DNA from: Streptomyces sp. CHD11
GTDB taxonomy: Bacteria; Actinomycetota; Actinomycetes; Streptomycetales; Streptomycetaceae
Direction: 5' to 3'
Length of the DNA stretch: 52,216 nt
NCBI RefSeq assembly: GCF_018638295.1
Contig: NZ_JABTTS010000027.1
Span: 59,012-111,227, forward strand
The position numbers were made by a program, and so were the translations under genes. Shown piece by piece: positions 25,758 to 33,151 of this stretch. Each line of letters begins with the position of its first letter. The first letter of the stretch is position 1. The notes beneath the pieces were generated by a model. That model was not told the DNA's origin, ran no database searches, and was given only the letters and a program-made list of their open reading frames with translations.

Positions 25758-26588
25758 TCAGCGGCTGCCGTCGAGGAGGACGCGGGCCACCAGCGCCGGG
25801 TCGTCGTTCATGGGAACGTGGCCGCAGCCCGGCAGCCGGACCAGTCGCGCGCGGGGGATGATCCGCTTCGCGCGGACACCCTGCCGGGGAATGAGCAACC
25901 GGTCCCGGGTGCCCCAGGCGACGGTCACGGGAATGCCGGGCACGTCGTCGGTGAACCGTACGGTGGCGCCCGCGCGAAGGGTCTCGGTGAACCCGGTGGC
26001 CCCGGCGAGCGCGAGTGTCTCGGCGACCACGGCCTCCGGTGAACGGCGCCCGGGGCGGGCGTAGATGGTGCTGGTCAGTGCCGCCCGGCCGGCCGCGGAA
26101 CGGGCGAGACGCTCGACCAGGGGAAGCGGCATGAGCTCCGCGGCCCGGCGCATGCCGAGCAGCACGGTGAACGCGTACCGCCGCTCCGCCGGGGTCCAGA
26201 AGCCCGCCGGGGACAGGGCGGTGACGGACCGTACGAGCCGCTCGCGGCCGAGGCCGAGGGCCAGCAGACCGCCGAGCGAGTTGCCGGCCACATGCGGCCG
26301 GTCCAGGTCCAGCGCCTCGCAGAGGGCGCCGAGGGCGGCGTTCATGGTGGGCAGGTCGTGGGTGAGACCGTCGGGCAGCGAGGGGGAGGCGCCGAATCCG
26401 GGCAGGTCCACCGTGATCACCTCGCGTTCGGTCGCGAGGATGTCCACCACCGGGTCCCAGGCCTGGCGGTGATGACCGATGCCGTGCAGCAGGAGCAGTG
26501 GTTCACCGCGGCCCACGCGCGCGTGGGAGAGGGCCACGGGCACCGGTCCGAGGGGAGAGGTGACCTTGAAGGAGACGGTCGCGGACAT
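25758..26588 (-). CDS. alpha/beta hydrolase
   Basis: 276 aa. Oxyanion region LLLLHGIGHHRQAWDPV, nucleophile elbow GNSLGG, an Asp in VAWGTRDRLLIP and the catalytic His in LPGCGHVPMNDDP. This is the 2-hydroxy-muconate-hydrolase/haloperoxidase-like group, substrate unknown. ATG 26588 follows AGGAGAAC at usual spacing; the frame extending to 26708 lacks family-like sequence. It is divergent from the GntR regulator, whose control region also contains an AGCAATTGCT palindrome (26652-26661) on the side of this gene. Confidence 0.88.
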   Translation of the reverse strand: MSATVSFKVTSPLGPVPVALSHARVGRGEPLLLLHGIGHHRQAWDPVVDILATEREVITVDLPGFGASPSLPDGLTHDLPTMNAALGALCEALDLDRPHVAGNSLGGLLALGLGRERLVRSVTALSPAGFWTPAERRYAFTVLLGMRRAAELMPLPLVERLARSAAGRAALTSTIYARPGRRSPEAVVAETLALAGATGFTETLRAGATVRFTDDVPGIPVTVAWGTRDRLLIPRQGVRAKRIIPRARLVRLPGCGHVPMNDDPALVARVLLDGSR

Positions 26589-26839
26589 GAGAGTTCTCCT
26601 CGTCTGGGACTCGCGGCGAGTGACGCCGCCTGACGCCGTAGACAGCTTGTCAGCAATTGCTACCGACGGGTAGCCCCGCTCCCGCTCCCGGGTGATGCCC
26701 GGCACCACCCGGGACGCGGCCGGGTCCAGGCGGTCCGCGTCATCCGCAACCCCGGCAAGCTGCGCCCGCTCCCCGCCGTGGTGCAGCAGCCCCCTGCGCG
26801 CCGGGTCCCTCGTCCCGCCGGGCCTGCGCCGCCGCGCCC

Positions 26840-26855
26840 ATTGGTATTGACCAAG
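26840..26855. promoter_or_regulatory. DasR-type (dre-like) operator
   Basis: ATTGGTATTGACCAAG has TTGGT and ACCAA arms around a 4-bp centre, the same TGGT-N4-ACCA geometry as the DasR element of Streptomyces. It overlaps the -35 hexamer of the GntR-family gene that follows, fitting autorepression or control by DasR. Confidence 0.65.
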
Positions 26856-26875
26856 GGTGAGGGCCGCCTTATGGT
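26847..26875 (+). promoter_or_regulatory. housekeeping-type promoter of the GntR gene
   Basis: TTGACC (26847-26852), a 17-bp spacer, then TATGGT (26870-26875). This is one of the clearest sigma-70-like promoters in the window. Transcription from about 26882 gives a leader of about 70 nt rich in A+T (CCTTTAATAAACAAGG). Confidence 0.7.
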
Positions 26876-26950
26876 CGCTGAGAAGTGAAACAACCTTTAA
26901 TAAACAAGGGCGCTAAAACGCCGCCGGACACGGCGATCGTGGAGGACAGG

Positions 26951-27712
26951 GTGGGGACCACGCAGCTGGAAACGGTGCCGGAACCGAAGTACTGGCATCT
27001 CAGGACCGTGCTCAGCGAAGCGCTGGACTCGGAGTTCACCGTGGGCGAGATCCTGCCCAACGAGCGCGATCTCGCGGCCCGCTTCGGTGTCGCCCGCGCC
27101 ACGCTCCGCCAGGCCCTGGAGCAGCTCGAACTGGAGGGCAGGCTGCAGCGCCGCCGCGGCGTGGGCACCACGGTCGCCCCGCCCCGTATGGGTGTCTCCG
27201 TCGGCACGGCCCAGCACGCCTGGCCGGGAGGACCGCTGGACGCCTGGCAGACCCTCGACTGCGCCCTCGGGACACCGCCGGCCACCGTCGCCGAGACGCT
27301 GGTGACCGGACGCGACGAGCCCGTGCACACCGTGCGGCGCTCCCGTGTCTCGCACGGCCAGCCCGTCGCCGCCGAACTGCTGTACGTCCCGGCCGAGTCG
27401 GTGCCCGATCTGTCCGGCATCGACGCGCCGTCCGGCGCGGCGCGCGCCCGGGCGGTGCTGAGGGAACTGCAGCACCTCGAGCTGGAGCGGCAGGAGAACA
27501 CCGTGGAGCTGGGCTCCGCCCGCGCGGACGACGCCAGGGAACTCGACCGGCTGCCCGGCGCACCGGTCCTCGTCGTCACCACGCGCTTCATCGCCCGGGG
27601 CCGCACCGCCGCGCTCTCGGTGGCCACCTACCGCGCGGACACCTGCCGGCTGACGTTCGGCGACTCCGGCGGCGTGCAGATCCACCACGGCCCGGAACGA
27701 CAGGCTTCCTGA
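26951..27712 (+). CDS. GntR-family regulator, HutC/DasR subfamily
   Basis: 253 aa. N-terminal winged helix (YWHLRTVLSEALDSEFTVGEILPNERDLAARFGVARATLRQALEQLELEGRLQRRRGVGTTVA), then a UTRA ligand domain (LVTGRDEPVHTVRRSRVSHGQPVAAELLYVPAESVPDL ... VATYRADTCRLTF). The arrangement matches DasR-like sensors of phosphorylated sugars. I chose GTG 26951 because GGAGGACAGG precedes it directly; a GTG at 26885 would add 22 residues but has no ribosome site. A dre-like box overlaps its promoter. No transporter or sugar gene is adjacent except the ROK repressor, convergent on the right. Confidence 0.88.
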   Translation: MGTTQLETVPEPKYWHLRTVLSEALDSEFTVGEILPNERDLAARFGVARATLRQALEQLELEGRLQRRRGVGTTVAPPRMGVSVGTAQHAWPGGPLDAWQTLDCALGTPPATVAETLVTGRDEPVHTVRRSRVSHGQPVAAELLYVPAESVPDLSGIDAPSGAARARAVLRELQHLELERQENTVELGSARADDARELDRLPGAPVLVVTTRFIARGRTAALSVATYRADTCRLTFGDSGGVQIHHGPERQAS

Positions 27713-27751
27713 CCTCACGGTCCGCCAGGCTCCGACGGCGCCGGGCGCTCA

Positions 27752-27789
27752 CGGTGGCCGTGCCCCCCGGCGGGCGGGCACGGCCACCG
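27752..27789. terminator. strong bidirectional terminator hairpin
   Basis: CGGTGGCCGTGCCC pairs perfectly over 14 bp with GGGCACGGCCACCG across a 10-nt loop, in the 84-bp gap between convergent GntR and ROK genes. Confidence 0.85.
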
Positions 27790-27796
27790 GACCGGC

Positions 27797-28954
27797 CTAC
27801 CGGCGGGCCGTCACCGTGCCCTCCACGGCGAACAGCTGCTCCTCCACATGGTCGAGGGCGAGCCGTACCGCGCCCGTGGCGACCGCCGCCTCGCCCAGCA
27901 GGGAGAGGGACACCCGGGGCGGGCGCAGGCAGTAGCGGGCCAGTTCGCCGCGCAACGGCTCCAGCACACCGTCCAGACCGGCCGCCCAGCCGCCGATCAC
28001 GACCAGTTCGGGGTCGAGGGCCAGCACCAGCGCCGCCACGTCGTGGACCAGCCGGTGGATGAAGCGGTCCATGGCCGCGCGCGCCCGTTCGTCACCCTCG
28101 CGGGCCTGGGCGAAGACCTGGGCGACGGCCTGCTCGTCGAGCGGGTGCAGCGGCTCGTCCGTGGTGGACAGCAGCGTCTCAGGCGTCGCCTCCCGGCCCA
28201 GCAGGTGCAGCGCGCCGATCTCCCCGGCCGCCCCGCCGTACCCCCGGTGCAGCCGTCCGCCGATCAGTGATCCGGCGCCCGGACTCAGCCCGGCCAGCAC
28301 GAACACCACGTCGTCGGTGTCCTTGGCGGCGCCCTTCCAGTGCTCGGCGACGACGGCCGCGTTGGCGTCGTTCTCCACCAGCACCGGGCACTTGAAGGAC
28401 CGGCTCAGCCGGTCGCCGAGGCCCAGCCCCGTCCAGCCGGGCAGCGCCGTGCCCAGCCGTACCGTGCCGTCGGCCTCGACGATCCCGGGGGTGCCGACCC
28501 CCACCGCCCGCAGGGACCCGCGCGGGACACCGGCCCGGCGCAGCAGCTCCTCGACGGCCGCGAGCAGCCGCTCCAGCCGTTCGTCCGCGTCGACCGTCTC
28601 GTCGACCTCCCGTGCCTGCGCGCCGATCACCCGGCCGTCCAGATCGGCCAGCAGCGCGGCGACCCGGTGCACGCCGATCTCCAGGCCGAGCAGATGCCCG
28701 GCCTCCGCCCGGAACCGGAACCGCCGCGCGGGCCGCCCCTGCCGCCGCGCGATGCCCTCCTCGGCCACCGTCTCCACGACGAGCCCCGCCTCGATGAGCC
28801 CTTCCACCACGCCCTCGACCGTCGGCCGGGACAGTCCGGTGACCCGGGTGACCTCGGTCAGCGTCGCGCAGTCCGTGGCCCGCAGCGCGTGCAGCACCAC
28901 AGCGGAGTTGATCCTCCGCAGCAGCGAGGGGTCCCCGCCGGTCAGCCGACCCAC
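27797..28954 (-). CDS. ROK-family transcriptional regulator
   Basis: 385 aa. Winged helix at about 15-75 (LRATDCATLTEVTRVTGLSRPTVEGVVEGLIEAGLV), then the ROK sugar-kinase-like fold (LLGLEIGVHRVAALLADLDG, VGVGTPGIV, VENDANAAVVAEHW, GGAAGEIGALHLLG). The cysteine cluster CxCGxxGCxE that binds zinc in active ROK kinases and many repressors is absent; that stretch reads GREATPETLLSTTDEP. It is probably a sugar-responsive repressor without kinase activity. The GTG at 28954 has GGAGGA just upstream (tight spacing), with TACGAT (28995-28990, minus strand) as a likely -10. Confidence 0.87.
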   Translation of the reverse strand: MGRLTGGDPSLLRRINSAVVLHALRATDCATLTEVTRVTGLSRPTVEGVVEGLIEAGLVVETVAEEGIARRQGRPARRFRFRAEAGHLLGLEIGVHRVAALLADLDGRVIGAQAREVDETVDADERLERLLAAVEELLRRAGVPRGSLRAVGVGTPGIVEADGTVRLGTALPGWTGLGLGDRLSRSFKCPVLVENDANAAVVAEHWKGAAKDTDDVVFVLAGLSPGAGSLIGGRLHRGYGGAAGEIGALHLLGREATPETLLSTTDEPLHPLDEQAVAQVFAQAREGDERARAAMDRFIHRLVHDVAALVLALDPELVVIGGWAAGLDGVLEPLRGELARYCLRPPRVSLSLLGEAAVATGAVRLALDHVEEQLFAVEGTVTARR

Positions 28955-28989
28955 CGTCCGTCCTCCGAGCTCGTGCGTGTGTGGGGCGG

Positions 28990-28995
28990 ATCGTA
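28990..28995 (-). promoter_or_regulatory. -10 element of the ROK regulator
   Basis: TACGAT on the minus strand, 35 bp before the GTG; no recognisable -35. Confidence 0.4.
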
Positions 28996-29059
28996 CTCGG
29001 CGCGGCGGACCCCGGCGACCTCCGGGCGGGGGTGCCCGGACCCGCCCCGTGGACACCGC

Positions 29060-29719
29060 TCACCCCGGCACCACGAAGCCCGACTCGTAGGCCGCGATCA
29101 CCGCCTGGGTCCGGTCCCGCGCCGCGAGTTTCGCCAGCACGGAGCTCACATGGGACTTCACCGTCTCCGTCCCCACCACGAGCCGGACGGCGATCTCCGC
29201 GTTGGTCAGGCCCCGCGCCATCAGCCGCAGCACCTCGCCCTCGCGCTCGGTCAGCCGCGCCCGCTCCAGCACCGACCGCGCCGCGCTGTTGCCGCGGTCG
29301 CCGAACTCGGCGGCGAGCCGGCGCACCGAGGCGGGGAACAGCAGCGACTCGCCCTCGGCGACCAGCCGCACCGCGTGCACGATCTCCGCGGGCCGCGCCC
29401 GTTTCAGCAGAAACCCGTCGGCGCCCGCGCGCAGCGCCCCGTAGACGTACTCGTCGTTCTCGAATGTCGTCACGACGAGGATTTTCGGCGGCGTGCCGAC
29501 CGACCGCAGCAACGCGCGCGTGGCCTCGATGCCGTCCATCAGCGGCATGCGCACGTCCATGGCGACCACGTCCGGCCGCAGCCGCCGAACCAGCGGGATC
29601 ACCGCCACCCCGTCGGCCGCCTCCCCGACGACCCCGATGTCCGGCTGCGCCTCGAGGACGGCCCGCAGCCCCGCGCGTACGAGAGGTTCGTCGTCGACGA
29701 GCAGTACGGTCACCGGCAT
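29060..29719 (-). CDS. NarL/LuxR-type response regulator
   Basis: 219 aa. Receiver domain with acidic pair Asp9-Asp10, phosphoacceptor Asp55 in VVAMDVRMP, Thr and Lys switch residues (VVTTF, LLKRARP), and a C-terminal LuxR helix-turn-helix (LTEREGEVLRLMARGLTNAEIAVRLVVGTETVKSHVSSVLAKL). It lies 14 bp downstream of the histidine kinase gene on the same strand and is its evident partner. A likely target is the divergent ABC transporter operon, whose promoter gap holds a repeated palindromic element. Confidence 0.95.
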   Translation of the reverse strand: MPVTVLLVDDEPLVRAGLRAVLEAQPDIGVVGEAADGVAVIPLVRRLRPDVVAMDVRMPLMDGIEATRALLRSVGTPPKILVVTTFENDEYVYGALRAGADGFLLKRARPAEIVHAVRLVAEGESLLFPASVRRLAAEFGDRGNSAARSVLERARLTEREGEVLRLMARGLTNAEIAVRLVVGTETVKSHVSSVLAKLAARDRTQAVIAAYESGFVVPG

Positions 29720-29733
29720 CCGGCCAGCCTAGG

Positions 29734-30888
29734 TCAGCCCAGCGGCAGCTCGACCCGCACCCGCCAGTCGTCCCCGTCGGGCCCCGTCCACGCCCGGCCG
29801 CCCAGCAGCGCGGCGCGCTCGCGTATGCCGCGCAGTCCGTTCCCGCGCCCGGGGCCCGGCACGTCCTGCGTCAGCCGGTTGCGGATCTCCAGGACCAGGG
29901 TGCTGCCGGCGACGCGGATCCTCACCCGTACCGGGACCGCTCCCGCGTGCCGCAGCGCGTTCGTCAGCGACTCCTGCAGGATGCGGTAACCCTCGCGGGA
30001 CACCGGCCGGGGAGCCGTCTCCAGCGGGCCCGTCACCTCGGCGTCGACCGTCGCCCCGGACGCGCGGGCGGACTCCAGCAGACGGCCGGCGTCCACGAGC
30101 GTCGGCCGGCCGCCGACGGGCTTCTCGGGTTCGCGCAGGATGCCCAGGACCCGCTCCAGGTCCTCCAGCGCCGCCCGTCCGGTCTCCTCGACGGCGTCCA
30201 GCGCCCGGTCGGTGAACTCCGGATCGCCGGCCGCCCGCGCGGCACCGGCCTGCACGACGGCGACGGTCAGGGCATGACCGATGGAGTCGTGCAGCTCGCG
30301 TGCGATGCGGGTGCGCTCCAGGAGCTGTTCGGTCCTGGCCTCCAGCGCGGCCAGACGCTCCGCGGGGGAGGGGCCGAGCAGCCCGCGCGCGACCGCGGTG
30401 ACGAGCGCGCCGAGACCCACCAGGGCCGCGCCCAGCACGATCAGCGGGAACGGGACGAGCAGCGCGTAGGCCCAGTGGTGCCGCGCGTCCTCGAGCACCG
30501 GCACGCCACCGGGCACCGTTCCGGTGGCCACCTGGACCAGGGAGTAGCCCAGCAGCGGCAGCCACACCGTGACGAAGACCGTCACCGTCGCCAGCACCGT
30601 ACGCACCGCCAGCCACAGCACGGTACGCATCCGGTCCCGCCATGTCGCCGAGAACTCCTCCGAGAACCCCGGCTCGCGCTCGCTCGGCGTGAGCAGCAGC
30701 GCGGCCTGCACCCCCTCACCCCTGCGCACCGCGGGGACCAGTCCCAGCGCCGGCAGCACGAGCACGGGCACCCAGGGCGTCCCGGGATCGATGAACATCC
30801 ACACGCTGAAGGGCAGTCCGGGGATCCAGAGATGCAGCAGACGCGTGTACGTCGTCCCTCGCAGCAGCGGACGCAGGATGCGGACCAT
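29734..30888 (-). CDS. sensor histidine kinase, HisKA_3 type
   Basis: 384 aa. An N-terminal membrane domain of about four hydrophobic segments (about 22-55, 90-118, 138-170), then a short linker and the dimerisation motif RIARELHDSIGHALTVAV with phospho-acceptor His200. The HATPase region shows REGYRILQESLTNALRHA (N box) and GRGNGLRGIRERAALLGG (G box). No extracellular sensor domain of note, so it probably senses a membrane signal, perhaps the substrate of the neighbouring transporter. It starts 108 bp from the divergent ABC genes. Confidence 0.95.
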   Translation of the reverse strand: MVRILRPLLRGTTYTRLLHLWIPGLPFSVWMFIDPGTPWVPVLVLPALGLVPAVRRGEGVQAALLLTPSEREPGFSEEFSATWRDRMRTVLWLAVRTVLATVTVFVTVWLPLLGYSLVQVATGTVPGGVPVLEDARHHWAYALLVPFPLIVLGAALVGLGALVTAVARGLLGPSPAERLAALEARTEQLLERTRIARELHDSIGHALTVAVVQAGAARAAGDPEFTDRALDAVEETGRAALEDLERVLGILREPEKPVGGRPTLVDAGRLLESARASGATVDAEVTGPLETAPRPVSREGYRILQESLTNALRHAGAVPVRVRIRVAGSTLVLEIRNRLTQDVPGPGRGNGLRGIRERAALLGGRAWTGPDGDDWRVRVELPLG

Positions 30889-30922
30889 GGCGGCATCCTG
30901 TCAGGGCCCGCCGACCGCTGAC

Positions 30923-30961
30923 CTCCCCCGCCCGGGGGAGGCGGTCTCCCCGCCCGGGGGA
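30923..30961. promoter_or_regulatory. two direct copies of a palindromic element in the kinase/ABC divergent promoter
   Basis: CTCCCCCGCCCGGGGGAG (30923-30940) and CTCCCCGCCCGGGGGA (30946-30961), one internal C apart in length, repeating at about 22-bp intervals, two helical turns. Candidate operator for the response regulator. Confidence 0.55.
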
Positions 30962-30996
30962 CGCGGCGCCCTCGTCCGGCGGCCACGCTGATGCAC

Positions 30997-31917
30997 ATGA
31001 CCAGCATCGACGTGCAGGACCTCACCAAGGAGTACGGCACCCGGCGAGCCGTCGACCACCTCACCTTCCGCGTCCGGCCCGGCCGCGTCACCGGCTTCCT
31101 CGGCCCCAACGGCGCCGGGAAGTCGACCACCATGCGCCTGGTGCTCGGCCTCGACCACCCGACGTCGGGCTCGGCGACCGTCGGCGGGCGCGCCTACGCC
31201 GCGATCCGGGAACCCCTGCGCCATGTCGGCGCGCTGCTGGACGCGCAGGCCGCGCACGGTGCCCGCACCGGCCGGAACCACCTGCGCGTCCTCGCGGCGA
31301 GCCACCGGATCCCGGACCACCGGGTCGACGAGGTGCTGGAGGAGACCGGCCTGGGACCGGCCGCCCGCCACCGGGTGCGGACGTACTCCCTGGGCATGCG
31401 CCAGCGCCTTGGCATCGCCGCCGCACTGCTCGGCGACCCGGAGGTGATCATGCTCGACGAGCCCTCCAACGGCCTCGACCCGGAAGGCATCGTCTGGATC
31501 CGCGCGATGCTGCGCCGGCTGGCGGACGAGGGGCGCACCGTCCTGGTCTCCAGCCATCTGATGAACGAGACCGCCTCGTTCGCCGACCACCTCGTCGTCC
31601 TCGGGCGGGGCCGGCTGTTGGCCGACACACCCGTGCGGGAGTTCATCGGCGCGCGGGTACGCCCCGCCGTCCGGATCCGTACGTCCGATCCCGCCGCCCT
31701 CCTGAGCGCCCTCACGCGACACGGCCACGAGGCCGCGGAGCATCCGGACGGGCACTGGACCGTGCCGGACGCGCGGGTGGACGACATCGGGCGCCTCGTC
31801 TCCGCCGCGGGCGTGCCGATCCTCGAACTCCTCGCGGAGGAGGGCACGCTGGAACAGGCCTATCTGGATCTGACCGCTGCCGAGACCGAGTTCACCGCAC
31901 GGCACCAGGAGGCCTGA
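30997..31917 (+). CDS. ABC transporter ATP-binding protein
   Basis: 306 aa (308 from the ATG at 30991). Walker A GPNGAGKST, signature YSLGMRQRLGIAAALLG, Walker B VIMLDEPSNGLDP and H-loop SSHLMNE. The C-terminal 85 residues form the variable domain seen in DrrA/NatA/BcrA-type exporters. ATG 30997 is preferred because CACGCT, a weak -10, is 7 nt upstream. Two bp separate it from the permease gene, so they are one operon. Drug or peptide efflux controlled by the adjacent two-component system is the likely role (inference). Confidence 0.92.
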   Translation: MTSIDVQDLTKEYGTRRAVDHLTFRVRPGRVTGFLGPNGAGKSTTMRLVLGLDHPTSGSATVGGRAYAAIREPLRHVGALLDAQAAHGARTGRNHLRVLAASHRIPDHRVDEVLEETGLGPAARHRVRTYSLGMRQRLGIAAALLGDPEVIMLDEPSNGLDPEGIVWIRAMLRRLADEGRTVLVSSHLMNETASFADHLVVLGRGRLLADTPVREFIGARVRPAVRIRTSDPAALLSALTRHGHEAAEHPDGHWTVPDARVDDIGRLVSAAGVPILELLAEEGTLEQAYLDLTAAETEFTARHQEA

Positions 31918-31919
31918 CC

Positions 31920-32645
31920 ATGCCGTTCGCACCCGTGCTCCGCGCCGAATGGCTGAAGATCCGCACCGTCCGCTCGCTCCCCGGCACGCTGCTCGTCCTG
32001 TTCGCGGTGACCACGGCGTTCTCCGCGGTCGCCGGAGTGGACAACTCCGCCGAACCGGACGCCGATCCCCTGTTCACGGTCCTGTCCGGTGCCGTACTGG
32101 GACAGATCGCCGCCATCTCCTTCGGCGCCACGGCGGTATCGGCGGAGTACCAGGACGGAGCGCTGCGGCTCTCGCTGGGCGCGGTCCCGCGGCGTGGGCA
32201 CTGGTTCGCCGCGAAGGTCACGGCGATCGCCGTGACCACCCTGCTCGTCGGGCTGCTGAGCGCCGTGGCGGCCCTTTTCGCGGGGCGGGCGGGGCTCGGT
32301 GACGCGGCGGACGACCTCACCACCGCGGAGCAGATCCGCGGGGTGGCCGGCTGCGGCGTCTACCTGACCCTCATGGCTCTTCTCGCGGCCGGTCTCGCCG
32401 CCCTGCTGCGCAGCGGAGTGGCCACGCTGTCGGTGCTGATCCCGTTCGTCCTGGTGGTGTCCTTCGTGATCGGCGGCGCGGCGGGCACCGCCACCGACCT
32501 CCTGCCCGACCGGGCCGGACAGGTCGTTCTGCGGCAGACCCCCGACGGAACACTCGGCCCCTGGTCGGGACTTGCCGTGACCGCGCTGTGGGCGGCCGCC
32601 GCCCTGCTGGCAGGAGCGTGGAGCCTGCGCCGCAGGGACGCCTGA
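31920..32645 (+). CDS. ABC transporter permease (ABC-2 type)
   Basis: 241 aa with about six membrane segments. The N-terminus FAPVLRAEWLKIRTVRSLPGTLLVLFAV is characteristic of ABC-2 exporters in actinobacteria (ExWxKxRTxRS). The ribosome site CAGGAGG lies inside the end of the ATPase gene. Forms a homodimeric or heteromeric pore with the upstream ATPase. Confidence 0.9.
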   Translation: MPFAPVLRAEWLKIRTVRSLPGTLLVLFAVTTAFSAVAGVDNSAEPDADPLFTVLSGAVLGQIAAISFGATAVSAEYQDGALRLSLGAVPRRGHWFAAKVTAIAVTTLLVGLLSAVAALFAGRAGLGDAADDLTTAEQIRGVAGCGVYLTLMALLAAGLAALLRSGVATLSVLIPFVLVVSFVIGGAAGTATDLLPDRAGQVVLRQTPDGTLGPWSGLAVTALWAAAALLAGAWSLRRRDA

Positions 32646-32656
32646 CCCGCGGTGGG

Positions 32657-32678
32657 CTGACACACCGCCAAGTGTCAG
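32657..32678. promoter_or_regulatory. inverted repeat upstream of the 146-aa gene
   Basis: CTGACAC and GTGTCAG, 7-bp perfect arms with an 8-nt centre, 12 nt after the permease stop and ending 10 bp before the next -10. It could be an operator on that promoter or a weak terminator of the ABC operon. Confidence 0.5.
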
Positions 32679-32688
32679 TGGCGGCGGG

Positions 32689-32694
32689 TTTACT
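32689..32694 (+). promoter_or_regulatory. -10 element for a leaderless mRNA
   Basis: TTTACT then exactly 6 nt and the ATG at 32701. Confidence 0.4.
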
Positions 32695-32700
32695 GGACCC

Positions 32701-33141
32701 ATGGACATCGCCCGGCACATCGCCCTCATCGACGAGCTGTGCTTCCGCCCCTTCCCGGCGGAACACGGCCCGTCGGACGTCGGCTCCGGGGCTCCCGGTC
32801 ACCATGTGGCGATCCTGGAGAGCGGCCCCGGGCCGGGCGACGGCGACCCGGCCGACCGGGCGGCCACCGTGGACCAGTTCGAGAAGGAGCGCGACGCCGT
32901 CTACGAGGTGCTCGCCTCCCGCTGGGGCGACGTCATCCCCTTCAACCTGCAGACGGTCCTGCTGCGCACCGGGGAGGAGAAGATACCCGAGCCCTGGGCC
33001 GGGCTCTGCGCCCGCGCGGCGGTGGCGTGGGTCTGGGAGGTCCCGGGCACCGGCCGCTGGGCCGTGGTTGCGGTGGCCGACCGGGACCCGGCCGACCAGG
33101 TCCGGCTGCTGGCGGTGGTCACGGAGACCGCGCCGCCCTGA
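32701..33141 (+). CDS. hypothetical protein, small acidic, conserved-looking
   Basis: 146 aa, not assigned to a family. It is cytoplasmic and acidic, with an ordered look: MDIARHIALIDELCFRPFPAEHGPSDVG, a variable Gly/Asp/Pro stretch at 35-52, then EKERDAVYEVLASRWGDVIPFNLQTVLLRTGEEKIPEPWAGLC and a hydrophobic strand pair VAWVWEVPGTGRWAVVAVADRDPADQVRLLAVV. The codon bias is good, so it is a real gene. Leaderless-type start beneath an inverted repeat. It is convergent with the Mug gene, 10 bp apart. Confidence 0.75.
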   Translation: MDIARHIALIDELCFRPFPAEHGPSDVGSGAPGHHVAILESGPGPGDGDPADRAATVDQFEKERDAVYEVLASRWGDVIPFNLQTVLLRTGEEKIPEPWAGLCARAAVAWVWEVPGTGRWAVVAVADRDPADQVRLLAVVTETAPP

Positions 33142-33151
33142 GCGAGGGCCG

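Larger units (their letters stand above)
26589..26950. other. 362-bp divergent control region between hydrolase and GntR genes
   Basis: It contains the palindrome AGCAATTGCT (26652-26661, 64 bp before the hydrolase start), a hairpin CCCGGGTG/CACCCGGG (26687-26694 with 26706-26713), and the GntR promoter and operator (26840-26875). A + strand frame across 26690-26884 has GC-biased third positions (VRVIRNPGKLRPLPAVV) but no start or family I recognise. Confidence 0.5.

Noticed and set aside
26690..26884. Coding-like + strand frame before the GntR gene (VRVIRNPGKLRPLPAVV)
   Set aside because: No start codon, no family signature, and the stretch overlaps a well-formed promoter and operator. Kept only as a note in the intergenic entry.
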